Source: Erpobdella octoculata (Eukaryota; Annelida; Clitellata; Hirudinida; Erpobdellidae). From it: a stretch of DNA of 64,000 nt. The notes under the pieces are model-generated. The model ran no database searches. It was not told the origin of the DNA and saw only the letters and a list, made by a program, of their open reading frames with translations. Shown piece after piece: positions 36,988-47,741 of the stretch. The stretch spans positions 22,113,573 through 22,177,572 of the forward strand of contig OZ022241.1 in NCBI GenBank assembly GCA_963978895.1, in the 5' to 3' direction. The translations under genes were made by a program, and so were the position numbers. Position 1 is the stretch's first letter; each line of letters starts with the position of its first letter.

Positions 36988-37416
36988 TTGACGATAAGGA
37001 AGAAGATGACGGTTCAGATAATTCTGAAGATTCTCGAGATGCAGAAAAAGAATCATCCATGTACGTACAGTCAGAGTCCTTATTATAAACATTTCTATGA
37101 AGAGAGTAAAGAAATACGGAAGGACTTGATTTTACTCGAAACGTATGGGCCTGAATGTCCGGATAACACTTTCTACGATGAAAATTTATGTGAAGTGTTT
37201 CTCAATAAATACGTTTATATGCTTCACTTATGGACTAGTTACACTAATCCAGAGGGCGAACAATTATCGAGTGCACCGGTTGAAAACTGGTTTAGATACG
37301 TGAAAAATATAGCGTTGGGGGGAGAGCGGAATTTAAATGAACCCTTTGATCCTGACGAAAAAAGAAAGGAGTGGATTAGTGAAATCCTTCTTTCTTCGGA
37401 CGATATGACTAATTAA
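36988..37416 (+). CDS. unknown protein, probably transposon-derived
   Basis: A 142-residue frame with DNTFYDENLCEVFLNKYVYM and the phrase SAPVENWFRYVKNIALGG. Similar S-PVE-WF phrases occur near the end of transposase-like proteins where the last acidic catalytic residue lies, so this may be the C-terminal part of a DDE transposase; I cannot name the family. The start is arbitrary. It ends at TAA (37414-37416) and a PHD finger follows in a different frame at once, so the two were probably one protein before a frameshift. Confidence 0.45.
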   Translation: MTIRKKMTVQIILKILEMQKKNHPCTYSQSPYYKHFYEESKEIRKDLILLETYGPECPDNTFYDENLCEVFLNKYVYMLHLWTSYTNPEGEQLSSAPVENWFRYVKNIALGGERNLNEPFDPDEKRKEWISEILLSSDDMTN

Positions 37417-37582
37417 TTATTGTTTGTATTGTGGAGTGCATGAGCCTGAGGATAGAAGCAACTGGGTAGAATGTGGATTGTGCAAAAGATGGGTTCATCA
37501 TAAATGTACCAAATTAATGTTAACAACGGAAGAATTTCAAAAGCAGAGCTTTACATGCGAGCTGTGCGTAAATTTTTTTTAG
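37415..37582 (+). pseudogene. PHD-type zinc finger, frame-shifted from upstream
   Basis: The frame overlapping the previous stop reads CLYCGVHEPEDRSNWVECGL, then CKRWVHHKCTKL and FTCELC, giving the C4HC3 ligand pattern of a PHD finger in about 55 residues, and ends at TAG (37580-37582). Single PHD fingers at the C-terminus are known in several eukaryotic transposon proteins. There is no ATG near its start, so it would be made only by frameshift or splicing, or it is a mutated copy. Confidence 0.6.
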
Positions 37583-37943
37583 ACTTTTTTGAATTATTTA
37601 GACACAAATAAAGACTTTAATTTTTAAAACTGAGCATTCATTTTTATTGCCCCAGTAGATACAATATCCGGTGAGTCGTTAACGAGCAGTTCATTTGCAT
37701 AATAGCTGCAGGGAGCCCAGTGCGATTAAGTAACCACATGCTGTGTCGTGTGCGTTAAAAGTTAGATTTTTAAAATTCGTATAACTTTTAACTTAAACAT
37801 AATAAATCTATTTTGTTTTTAACATAGGATTGGAATTAACAAGTTCTATTCAGACTTGTTTCAATTTTTAAAAATGGACCAGATTTTCCAAAATTAGAAC
37901 CTAAGGTTATCTCCATACCTTTAGATACGGAAAACATACCCAA
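37583..37943. other. unassigned
   Basis: AT-rich; AATAAA at about 37608 may be the end of the preceding transposon gene. Nothing else recognised. Confidence 0.35.
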
Positions 37944-38360
37944 ATATTTGTAAGAATCTACTAGGAATCGAACCCACGTGTCTACGGCAACACCGCCTTG
38001 CCTAAATGCAATCGCTCTTACCAACTGAGCCACCGACCATCCCCAAAAAAGTAAGAGCGCTTGCATTTAGGCAAGGCGGTGTTGCCGTAGACACGTGGGT
38101 TCGATTCCTAGTAGAGTCTTACAAATATTTGCGTTATTTGTGGTGACAGTTAGTCATCCTATTTGTAGCCTCTCGAAACATTTCAACGCAATGTTTCACT
38201 TCATAAAATTATCTATCTGGCAGCAGACTAGTTGTCGAACCGAAATAAGGGTTCTGAGCCTATCATAGTCGTAGTCTAATGTTAAGTAGCTCCGAAAGAC
38301 TGGGACTTCTAGCCATCCTTTTTTGGGGATGGTCGGTGGCTCAGTTGGTAAGAGCGCCAT
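37944..38360. mobile_element. inverted and tandem tRNA-derived SINEs
   Basis: A tRNA-like head on the minus strand (38045-37952) lies back to back with the same head on the plus strand (38050-38130), which lacks its first bases, forming an inverted repeat of about 80 bp per arm. The plus copy continues into the 200-bp body (38131-38330) and then into the first 30 bp of another head (GGCTCAGTTGGTAAGAGCGC, to 38358). The family is the one at 19575-19872. A box, B box and the CGATTCCTAGTAGAGTC end are conserved. Confidence 0.7.
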
Positions 38361-38640
38361 AATTCATATATATTATAAAATTTACAAAAATGACAATTAA
38401 TATCTCGTCAAAGCATTTTCTTCTAAACCCACTTTGAACTGTCTATTTTGTTACATGGGCAAATTATTGGACAGAGATAGCTTGCGTGATTCAAAACTTG
38501 TTACGTGGGCAATTTATTAGACAGAGATAGCTTGCCGTGATTTGCCTACACGTTTCAGCTGTGAGATTTCCTTTAAAGCATCTCCATCTATCATTCAGTT
38601 GGCATTTTGTATTCGTCGTTATTGTGATCGGTTCGATATG
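38361..38640. repeat. unassigned, with a 40-bp direct repeat
   Basis: TGTTACRTGGGCAAWTTATT, GGACAGAGATAGCTTGC and their continuation occur at about 38449-38488 and 38497-38537. No gene. Confidence 0.5.
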
Positions 38641-38802
38641 GCCTTGCAAGTTTTTCCGAATTTGAGCGCTTTTAAGCTGAGAGATTTATTCAGAGTGACA
38701 GAGTCGAGTGCTACAGCAGTTCAATGGGCACGGGAAAACGGATTGCTGACAAATAACATGCTGTGTTTATGCGGCAGAGTAATGCACTTAGAGAAAGGGA
38801 GC
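38641..38802 (+). pseudogene. possible Merlin/ISXO2-like transposase N-terminus
   Basis: The plus-strand frame gives FKLRDLFRVTESSATAVQWA, RENGLLTNNMLCLCGRVMHL and then EK before Helitron-type sequence begins at about 38803. An AI-W---GLL followed by a C-x-CG-x-M zinc-ribbon half is typical of the N-terminus of ISXO2-like (Merlin) transposases. The catalytic domain is missing. Confidence 0.4.
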
Positions 38803-39140
38803 TTTTTTCATCGAAATCGGTTCAGGACGCTATACTGCAGGATTACCATCAAAACATATTACGAACAAGTATTTTACAGGAAAACTTACTAAAAACCGAC
38901 TTTAAGCAAAAATATCCAAAGGCAGTGTCGACACGCGGAATAATACAATTCAAGGAATGAAAAGCAGGGTAAGTAAGTAAGTAAGTAAGGAAGAGTTAAT
39001 ATTAAAATAAAATAACATAATAAAATAAAATAAGAAATACATTCTAAAAAATTACAAATAAATTTTTAATTATTTAAATTTTAAAAAATCAGAGCGCTGA
39101 GTGGAAATTTATCTATGACTAGCGGGGGATCCAGCTAGAC
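38803..39140 (-). repeat. Helitron-associated segment (copy of 32670-33000)
   Basis: On the minus strand it starts with GGATCCCCCGCTAGTCATAG, the end of a Helitron, and continues as at 32670-32930, including AAGTCGGTTTTTAGTAAG, to CCTGAACCGATTTCGATG. A GTAA tetranucleotide repeat (38970-38990) is unique to this copy. Confidence 0.6.
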
Positions 39141-40461
39141 TGGTAGATCTAGCAGTTTTTCAAGGCAACATGGGAAATTTTAATAGACAAGCCAGTTTTT
39201 ATACCATTCAATAGAGAATATGTTGTAGAATGTCTGTATGAAGATACCACGAATGAGCAGTTATGGTACTCTAGTTATTAATGATTTTAGGTGTACTCTT
39301 TTGTCTCATTACGAAAGACAATGTCGCGTTACGCGCAGTAACATATTTACTCGCTCAGCCAATAAGAATTCAATAAAGTCTCGTTTTCTATGCTATATTT
39401 GCGTTGTCTTTGTATTCATTTTGCATTGCCGGTTTTATCGCGTTTGAATTCGATTTCTCTTCAATATCTTAACGTTTTATTTAAGCCTTAGATTTTGATT
39501 TGGACGATTTTGGATTTTTAGCAGCGTGTTTTTTAAATTCCTATTCGTTTATATAGTTGTATAATTGTATAGTTTGTATAGCATGGTACATAGTTTTTTC
39601 TTCAGTCAGTCTTTTGTCTGTCATTCTGGTATTTTTTTATTTTCTTTTATTCGTGTTATTACATCTGTTAGGTTTGGTTATGGTAAGTTTGTATTGTAGT
39701 TAGCACATTTCTTAATCTAAATGTAACTAATATCGCAATGGAGTGCGTTGTGTGTAAATCTGCTACTAAAGAAAAACTAAAAATAATCTAAAATCTAAAT
39801 ATTAAAACAAAATGGGAAAACTTCTCTATTGAATTCTGCAACTGTAATTGGAGATACAATTTTAATTGACAGTTTAACTCTATAAATGTGGATGTTTGTA
39901 TACAAGAGTAAATAACAAAGCAAAGAAAAAAATCAGCTCCAGCCTTGTGTTAGTTTTAGTTCTAGCAGCTAGCTGATCTAGCTCCAATAAAAAGAATTTA
40001 AGATCTAAGTTTTCCACACAATAAACAATTTTTCCAGTCAAATATAAAGTAGTTTAAAAATTATTCCTGGAAAGCTACCTCAACTGAAAATGCAGCGTGT
40101 TTGCATGTTTTGGGAACTCAATTTCAGAAAATGAAATTGAAGTATTTCTTAGACAATGATAGATGGAGCTGGGAAAAATAGATTTTAAGTCGTGTCTCAT
40201 TAATACTGATATAGAGGCAGCACCTGATAGCCCAGATAGCCTAATTATTGTATAAGTTGTAAATGTGAAATTTTCAAAAAAGCCCATGCTCTTCTAAAAG
40301 TTGTTCATGTTTTAAATATGAGCTACATTGTATCTGCCTGTAAACATTGCTATGGTAAAGTTTGTAATAAATCTCTTCATACTGATAATCTTGAAGTAGA
40401 TATGTTTTAGGGCGATATATGTGGAGGCTTGTATGAAAAAACTGTTAAAATCGATGAGATA
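39141..40461. other. unassigned DNA
   Basis: About 1.3 kb of AT-rich sequence with scattered short frames, none with a recognisable domain. It looks like old intergenic DNA. Confidence 0.4.
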
Positions 40462-41584
40462 GGGAAGACCGGGGCATGTTGAACCAATTTTTATAACTTT
40501 ACTCAGTACACATTTATTATTGCAGTAAAACATCTTGAAATAGGTTATTATTATAAACAAATATGTTTATTACGTATACCAAAAATTATTTTTAATTTTA
40601 AGATTTTTCCTTGACCATAGAAGAAAATATTAGCAAGCCCGTCATGTGGTTCAACTTACCCCGTTAACGGGGCACGTTGAACCAATATTTTATAACTGCT
40701 GTTGCTAAGCAGTTATTGTTCTAATGAAACATTTTCAAATGTACAAATGTTATCTAAGTCAAATTGATTTATCTTCAATCTTCTATTTTACTTTATATCT
40801 CCAATAAAATTCGGATTTCGCAATTTTTTGGTTTTGTTGTATTTGAGGTTTTTAAGTTCATCTAATTTATTACAAAAGTTGCGTAATTATTATAATTAAT
40901 ATTACTAATAATAAGTTCTTGTGTTACGAAACGCTATGGATTAAATCATTAAAGCTGCTTAATGCTGCTTACGTAATTATTGTAACAACTTGTGTGTTTT
41001 AGAATGGTTATTGGGTTATTGTGAGAACACGCAATGACCCTGAGAAAAACCCAGACAAAACAGCTAATAAAAAAATCTAATAACTGATAAAAATATCTAA
41101 TAATTGACAAAAATTTCTATTAAAATTATCTAATAAAATATCTAACAATTATAACAAGTCAAATCATCACCATGATAAAATATTGTTGGTTCAACGTGCC
41201 CCTAACAAAATGGTTCAACATGCCCCAATCGTATTGGTCCTAGTATTTTAACTGTAGGCTGATTAATATGTTACTGATGCGAGAAAGAAAACACGTACTG
41301 TGTTACTGGATAAAAACACAACAAAAATATGTATCTTAAAATTACTCACTTTCTTTGCAATTGTGTTTTAAAGAACAATAACGTCAACGACTCAAAATTA
41401 CTCGAAACCGGCAAAATCACTTATATCGCGATTATTTTAAAATTAACATACATAAACATCACAAATCAACACAGCTACTTCTATTTATATTATTAGTCCA
41501 AACTATGAAACTCTGACAAAAAAATAAGCAAGTTTACCCATCTGGTTCAACATGCCCCGTGGTTCAACATGCCCCGGTCTCCCC
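40462..41584. mobile_element. MITE with TA-flanked TTGAACC-rich ends
   Basis: Inverted ends GGGAAGACCGGGGCATGTTG (left) and the complement of GGGGAGACCGGGGCATGTTG (right) are flanked by TA at 40460-40461 and 41585-41586. The GGGGCAYGTTGAACCA motif recurs inside at 40671, 41189 and 41212 in both orientations and twice at the right end. TA flanks suggest a Tc1/mariner-like mechanism, but this is not decisive. No ORF. Confidence 0.7.
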
Positions 41585-41586
41585 TA

Positions 41587-43077
41587 CTATTTTAATTAGG
41601 CTTGCCCAAAATCAGTCTTTGTTTTTGGACGTATTTATTCTTTAAATTGGCAAAAAAGTTGATGCTCTTAAAACAGTTTTGAAGGTACTTTTATATGCTT
41701 GTAAATGTTGCTGTGACAAAGTTTAAGATAACTGACTTTATATTAGTGGTCTTGTAAATAATATCTATTATTATCTATAATAGTGAAATATGTGTAAATG
41801 TCAGAGTTGGCCAATGTGAGCAGTTATTACATTTTATTTAAAGTGATATATAGAAACTTATCAAGTTCTTAAGAAAATGTTTTTTTTGTTCTGCAAGGTT
41901 TTGAAGTTTTGATGCTTATTAAAATAGCTCTTGTATATTTCCTCCAGTTACACGTCTGTTATTGTTGTAACAAGTTATTCTGCAAATGAGGATATTGCTA
42001 AGCATTGTCTCAATGTCAAAACTGTTTGCTTGTGTGTTATAATAAACAGCAAACAATTTGACTATGATATGATGTGCATTATTTATCTACAAAATCCTCA
42101 TAATCTACACTTCCCAGTTTACTTCAGCCAGCACGACAAAAGCTGCTAACAGTGTCTCTGAACTGAATTAAAATTTGACAATGTTTAAAGTGGTGTTAGT
42201 CAGTGTTTAGTGTTTAGAATGTCTCTTCGGAAGCACTGAAGTGTCACAGCCAATGTAACAGCAGCTGGCAAACCATTCTCAGTCTGGCAACCCCGAACCT
42301 TCTGTCTACAGCACTCTTGATATGTGTGGTGGACACAAGAAGTAAAGTCGTGGATGAAGATCTGACTCTTCTGCTCGACTGAATTGTGCTCAATATAATG
42401 ATTTTTGAAGCTAGATAACAGTTATTATTATAATTATTTAATAAGTTGAAACTTATAATTTGTTTTTAGAATTAAAATTTATGTTGTTCTAAAATCCAGT
42501 GTTTGATAAATTTCTTGTCCTTAAGATGTTTGAGCATGTTCCTTTAAAAAGTGGTACGATTCTCATAACCGGCACCCCCTTCAGCTATTTTCAAATAAGG
42601 TTGTGTTTTCAGGTTGTATTGCTTTTTAAATACTGGAGAATTTCGAAAACGTAGACTAGTTGAGTGTACATAATTGTTTATACAGAGGAGTTAAACTAGT
42701 TTAAGAGTTTAAGCATTTGATAATCAACAACATTCTTCGGGCAGCTCCATAAGCAAACGGAAAATAAAAGTTTTGTTAAAAAATATAGAAATAAATAACT
42801 AAACTGTTTTATGAGCATTTGAGCGTAAAATGTTTAAATTTCGTGGAGATAATTTGTAAATTAAGCGTCACTTTTTACGCAGAAATAGGAAAAGCTGGCT
42901 TTTGATTGGTTGGCGTTAATAAACAGATTCTGAGCAACTTCTTTTGCTAATAACTTTTTTTAGGGACCGATCTGTGTCTGGTATTTCTTTCCAGCTCTTA
43001 GTTATAACAAATACTATAGTTTAATGTACTTTTTGGCTTGTCTATTAAAATTTCCGTACCAAAAGCTAAATCTACCA
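41587..43077. other. unassigned DNA
   Basis: About 1.5 kb, AT-rich. Short frames such as 41931-42149 have no recognisable domain. No repeats with partners elsewhere in the window were noticed. Confidence 0.4.
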
Positions 43078-43500
43078 GACTAAGCGTTGTCCGGGGTTTT
43101 CCCATCATTTTTTTCTCGCTCCCGATCGCCTTCCCGCTCCCGGCCGCATTCCCGATCCCGCTTGCTCTTTTTTTCCTAGTCGCTTTCTCGCTCGCTCTTT
43201 TGCTCTCCAAACAATTCTGCTAGTCACATAACCTCTAAAACTCAAAATTTCTGCTCCAAGAAATATGATCGAAACCGTTCCAAAGACAGCCAAGTCGCCA
43301 AGTCGCCAAGTACTTTTACTTTGATATTATTTTAGTTTTTCTTGGTTTTCTTTTGCTAATTTATTGTTTTCAATGTTTTTTTTAATTTTTGTCAAGGCAT
43401 ATTGACAAAATCCGCCGCATTTAAAGAAACGGTTTTAGACATGGAGCGGCTTACGCAACTCGTACTTCTAAAACAAACTATTATTTTTCAATTTTTTACT
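43078..43500 (-). mobile_element. Helitron 3' half, copy of 32200-32640
   Basis: On the minus strand it runs from TGGAAGTAAAAAATTGAAAA through ACATGGAGC..., AAAGTACTTGGCGACTTGG and GGTTTCGATCATATTTC into a G-rich array and ends GAAAACCCCGGACAACGC at 43086, without the terminal CTAG. It is joined to a LINE RT piece at 43501. Confidence 0.6.
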
Positions 43501-43840
43501 TCCACGTCGTGGCACACCACATACATTCAGTTTTGCCAGCATTCAGTTGAAGCCTGTTGGAGTCCATCCACTGTGCCACCTGTTGTACTGACTCGGCTGT
43601 TTTTTTAAGGGTGGCTGCATCAACCGGTCTGCTGCTACAGTACTGTTGAGTGTCATCGGCATATAAATGTACAGATAAGCCAAATGACTGAATTCTTTTT
43701 TCAATGTCAGCAGTATATAAAATGAAAAGTAGTGGTCCAAGGACAGATCCTTGTGGTACACCACAATAGACAGTGTCGACTTGTGACATCATTTTATATG
43801 AATAAATATGATGATCTAAATTAACAACACACTGCACCCA
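43501..43840 (-). pseudogene. LINE reverse transcriptase fragment
   Basis: Minus-strand residues [20 protein letters not shown] and [10 protein letters not shown], with [12 protein letters not shown], are the RT palm motifs of a CR1/L2-type LINE. About 110 residues remain, without endonuclease or C-terminal domain. It is more similar to the LINE at 62-63.7 kb than to the one at 8 kb. Confidence 0.75.
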
Positions 43841-44356
43841 AACCTAAGTACTTTATTCTATTTCATCAAACACCACTAAAACCTCTTCTGTTTTTTTCAC
43901 TATTATTAACATTTAGTAACCAACAAATAATTTTACACATTTACTCGATTTTAATCTACTTTTATACAATTGTTTAATCCTAATTTTGATATTATTAATG
44001 CTGCTCTACATTTTCAGAAATTACATTTAAAATTTTGTGGATGGAGCTAAAGGGCTAGTGGATGAAGCTTGCATATTTGGTTTGTCAGTGAACCCCTAAA
44101 ACGGGATTACCCATTCCAACTATAACAATGTGGCAACTGTATCATACCAGTAGGAAGAAAATATTGAAGAGAGCATGTGTACAAAAATTTAAAGTCATGA
44201 ACCGACTAATCATCAAAAATTCCAAAGATGCAGTTTTCCTAATCATGTTACTTCTCATTAATCCTGAATTTGCTCCAGAAAAAGACAAACTTTAAAGTTC
44301 TACTTTCAAACTAAAAGTTTTACTTCTAAATAATGTTTTTCATAGTATGAGAATGT
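43841..44356. other. unassigned DNA left of the MULE
   Basis: AT-rich; no gene. The last bases are the likely MULE target duplication CAATTTTC (44357-44364). Confidence 0.4.
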
Positions 44357-44364
44357 CAATTTTC

Positions 44365-44538
44365 GGTATGCGGACTTTTCATCAAAGGACGATTCATCAA
44401 GGGACTGTTCATCGAGGACTATTCATCAAGGGACTATTCATCAAGAGACTATTCATCAAAGGACTATTCATCAAGAGGACGGTTCATCATAAGGACTGTT
44501 CATCTAATGTCTATTCATCAAGAGGACTATTCATCAAA
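44365..44538 (+). repeat. MULE left terminal inverted repeat
   Basis: About eleven head-to-tail units of GGACTRTTCATCAAG type. The unit order mirrors 47742-47922 on the other strand almost base for base, which shows that the arms are homologous TIRs and not two independent minisatellites. Confidence 0.85.
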
Positions 44539-44985
44539 TTTTGAAGCACTCCTTAAAATCTTTTATCAATATATATCCAAGATATTTTCAGCGTAAAGTA
44601 ATTTGATGTATTTCTTCATCTTTGATAAAATAAATTTCAAACATATCAGTAATTTAAAAAAATAGTGATGGCAACCAGGGTTGTTAAATTTTGAAGCACT
44701 CCTAAAAATCTTTTATCAATATATATCCAAGATATTTTCAGCGTAAAGTTATTTGATGTATTTCTTCATCTTTGATAAAATAAATTTCAAACATATCAGT
44801 AATTTAAAAAAATAGTGATGGCAACCAGGGTTGTTAAATTTTGAAGCACTCCTAAAAATCTTTTATCAATATATATTCAAGATATTTTCAGCGTAAAGTT
44901 ATTTGATGTATTTCTTCATCTTTGATAAAATAAATTTCAAACATATCAGTAATTTAAAAAAATAGTGATGGCAACCAGGGTTGTT
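44536..44985. repeat. three exact 150-bp tandem repeats
   Basis: Units 44536-44685, 44686-44835 and 44836-44985 differ at only a few bases. Each ends in CAGGGTTGTT, and in the third these ten bases are the terminus of the hAT derivative that follows. The near-identity implies recent amplification. Confidence 0.9.
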
Positions 44986-45659
44986 AAGAGCGGTAGTTTT
45001 TTTATACCACTTAAATGATTTCCAATGTATTTAGTTTTTATTGGAAGTATGCATGAAATCTGAATCTGGTTGATTGATCGACGTGCGTAGGCGTCTCTTT
45101 GAAATGGGAAAACTTTCTTGACCTTGCTAAAGCGAGCGTGTGGGTCTCTTTGAAGTGTGGCACGTGGCAGAAGTGGTATAGCGGGTGTTAGTGATGTTTT
45201 GAGGTGTATGGTATCTGGCTGTTTGAGTGTGTTTATACCTACAGTTTGTACGAACAGTTGAAGGCAGTTTTTTTTAAATGCAATTGTCTTTTGCTCGCTT
45301 GATCTTAAGATCATGACGTTATTTCTTGACCAGCTGTTTTATTTACTGTATGTGACGAATAAAATTGTTGTATATTACAATCATGTTTTCTACAAACTTG
45401 TTGATTGCTCGAGGCATGTGTGTCTTTGAAGCGTGACCTCTTAGTGTTAAATGATCGATACTAGATGTTTCGACGTGTTTGTGGCCTTTGGTGAATGTGT
45501 ACATATACGGTTTACGGAAACAGTCGAATTTAGATTTATGGTGCTGTTTCAACTTTTCCTTCGTTATCGTATGCTTGCTCGAACTTAAAATCTATATGTT
45601 ATTTCTTGTCTAGTTGTTTTATTTTATCTTTTGTTTAAAAAGTAGCGTTAACAACCCTG
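44976..45659. mobile_element. hAT derivative inside the MULE
   Basis: Ends CAGGGTTGTTA and TAACAACCCTG match the hAT at 26088-27595. The interior from about 45020 is collinear with 26275-26880 (TGATTGATCGACGWGCGTAGG and onward), so it is an internally deleted relative. No 8-bp duplication is visible (ATGGCAAC on the left, AACACTCA on the right), perhaps because the left flank was rearranged by the 150-bp repeats. Its right end lies 7 bp before the transposase ATG. Confidence 0.78.
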
Positions 45660-45666
45660 AACACTC

Positions 45667-47070
45667 ATGTATGGAATTACAAAACGCGGTAAAAAAACAC
45701 TTATTCATTTAAATTATGAATATTGGAGAATTCGTGAAAATTCTAAAGGACAGACGGAGTGGCGCTGTAGTAAGCATCAAATTTTTAACTGCAAGGCGAA
45801 AATGATGACAGAAGATGATGTAATCATTGGAGAACAGTCTCCAGATCACACTCATAATGGCAATGTCGCAACGGCTCTCTCTCGCAAAGCAGTTGGGGAG
45901 ATGAAGAGGAAAATGACGGAAACGGTCGCAACACCAAGTTCTTCTTCAGGTGCTGTGATGATTGATCTTGATCCACACGTGTTGATGGCATTACCTAAAC
46001 GCACCTCTCTGAATCGTATTCTTCGTCGTCATCGTCAAAAAGTCTTGTCATCTGATAACAATTTTCAAATTCTTCCGCCAACACCGACTGATCTCTACTT
46101 TGAATTTCCGATGAGATTTGATGATCTACTGCTGTTTGATTCGGGTCCTGGAGAAGATCGGCTACTCATTTTGGGTGACAACATTCTTCTGGATGGCATA
46201 ACGAGATCCGACATTTGGCTCGCCGATGGAACGTTCAAGGTTGTTCCAGCCATCTATTTCCAGCTTTACACCATTCACTTCCAGTTTGTCAACGGTGTCA
46301 ACCCAGCGGCATTATATTGCTTGCTGGCCAACAAATCTAGAGTCACATACGACCGTCTTATTGATCAGATCAAGATATTGGTACCAGCTGCATCACCGAA
46401 GAAGATCCTGGTCGATTTTGAATCAGCTGCGATGGGGACATTCTCTGCTGGATATCCAGAAGCTTCTGTAACCGGATGTTACTTCCATCTCAACCAAAGT
46501 GTTCTTCGAAAAGTCAACGAGATAGGTATGAAAACCGATTATGACAGCGACGATGCACTACGTGTTAGCGTAAGATGTTTACCGGATCTGGCACATATTC
46601 CAGTGGATGACGTGATGGAGGTATTCGATCTCCTTGCGGAATCCATGCCCGAACATGAAAAGATGAATGAGCTGCTGTCATATTTTGAGCATACATACAT
46701 CAGAGGAAGACGACTACGGGGCAGGCGTATTAATTATGGTTCTGCTACATTTCCAATACCAATGTGGAACCAGTACGAATCTGCTGGCGACGGCATTGCT
46801 CGTACTACGAACATCGTCGAGGGATGGCATCATGGAATCCAATCACTTTTCATGTGCGACCATCCTACTCTGTGGTTGCTGATTGAAGGACTTTGGAAGG
46901 ACAGCCAAAAGCAGAAGGCAGCTTTTTTGCAAGGTGTCGCTGGAATGGAAGAAGTCGGTGTAAAAAGATATCGCGAATTGGTCAGAAAAGTTCAGCGTGC
47001 AGTAAATGGGTATGGAAGAGCAGACGTTTTGACATATCTGCGTGCTATTGCACATTTGTCTCATACTTAA
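45667..47070 (+). CDS. MULE transposase with FLYWCH zinc finger
   Basis: An uninterrupted 467-residue frame. Residues 1-65 resemble a FLYWCH zinc finger (TKRGKKTLIHLNYEYW, WRCSKHQIFNCKAK, DHTHNGN). Residues about 150-300 are the MULE catalytic domain with WLADGTFKVVP (first Asp), ILVDFESAAMG (second Asp) and GCYFHLNQSVLRKV. NIVEGWHHGIQSLF near residue 385 carries the probable catalytic Glu. It would cut and paste the surrounding MULE through its TIRs. The hAT ends just upstream, so the natural promoter is displaced and a few N-terminal codons may be lost; the ATG at 45667 is the first available. No stops or frameshifts are seen. Confidence 0.85.
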   Translation: MYGITKRGKKTLIHLNYEYWRIRENSKGQTEWRCSKHQIFNCKAKMMTEDDVIIGEQSPDHTHNGNVATALSRKAVGEMKRKMTETVATPSSSSGAVMIDLDPHVLMALPKRTSLNRILRRHRQKVLSSDNNFQILPPTPTDLYFEFPMRFDDLLLFDSGPGEDRLLILGDNILLDGITRSDIWLADGTFKVVPAIYFQLYTIHFQFVNGVNPAALYCLLANKSRVTYDRLIDQIKILVPAASPKKILVDFESAAMGTFSAGYPEASVTGCYFHLNQSVLRKVNEIGMKTDYDSDDALRVSVRCLPDLAHIPVDDVMEVFDLLAESMPEHEKMNELLSYFEHTYIRGRRLRGRRINYGSATFPIPMWNQYESAGDGIARTTNIVEGWHHGIQSLFMCDHPTLWLLIEGLWKDSQKQKAAFLQGVAGMEEVGVKRYRELVRKVQRAVNGYGRADVLTYLRAIAHLSHT

Positions 47071-47224
47071 GTATTTTTTTTACATTTTAGACAGAGACAT
47101 TGAATAATATATTTTAGATCGTAAATTACATTTTTATCTTTTTTTGTATTTTTTTGTAATATTTTTTTACTGTTTGTATCTAGACTCCATAAATACTATC
47201 TATAAATACAAATGAGGTTTTTTG

Positions 47225-47642
47225 TACATCCTTTATGCATTGCTACACCATTCGTTCGATCGTCGTAATGAAATTTTCACACAAACTTGAGAGTCAATGG
47301 GAGACAACTATAGTGAAAAAACTGAAATCGGTCACAAAATGAGCGGAGCGGGAAAGCAAGCGGAAACGGGAAACTGGAGAATGAGCGAAAACGGGAAAGC
47401 AAGCGGGACCGGAAAATCGAACGAGAGCGAAAGAGCGAGCGGGAAGAGAAAATGACCGAAAACGGGAGCGGGAGAGGGAAGGCGACCGGGAGCGGAAAAG
47501 CGTCCGAGAGCGGGAAAGCGACCAGGAATGAGAGACAAGAGGGAACGAGAGAGCGACCGGGAGCGTGAGTGCAAGAGGTGAAGGAAACGGGAGCGATTGA
47601 AAAATCTCTAAGAACCCCGGGCAACGCCTGGTACCCCTCTAG
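47225..47642 (+). mobile_element. internally deleted Helitron inside the MULE
   Basis: CATCCTTTATGCATTGCTAC, CACCATTCGTTCGATCG and AATGAAATTTTCACAC match the 5' region at 36618-36780. A G-rich array follows (47340-47590), then AGAACCCCGGGCAACGCC and CTAG (47639-47642) with T. It lies downstream of the transposase stop. Confidence 0.62.
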
Positions 47643-47741
47643 TATTTGGATGCAAGCACAGTAACACTGTGAATTTGATATAAATTATCTTTTATTTTGG
47701 TAACATATTTTAATTGAAAATAACATCTTAAACAATTTTAT

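Noticed and set aside
44370..44538. Regularly spaced repeats that might suggest a CRISPR array
   Set aside because: Units are contiguous with no unique spacers, the genome is eukaryotic and the array is one arm of a MULE TIR.
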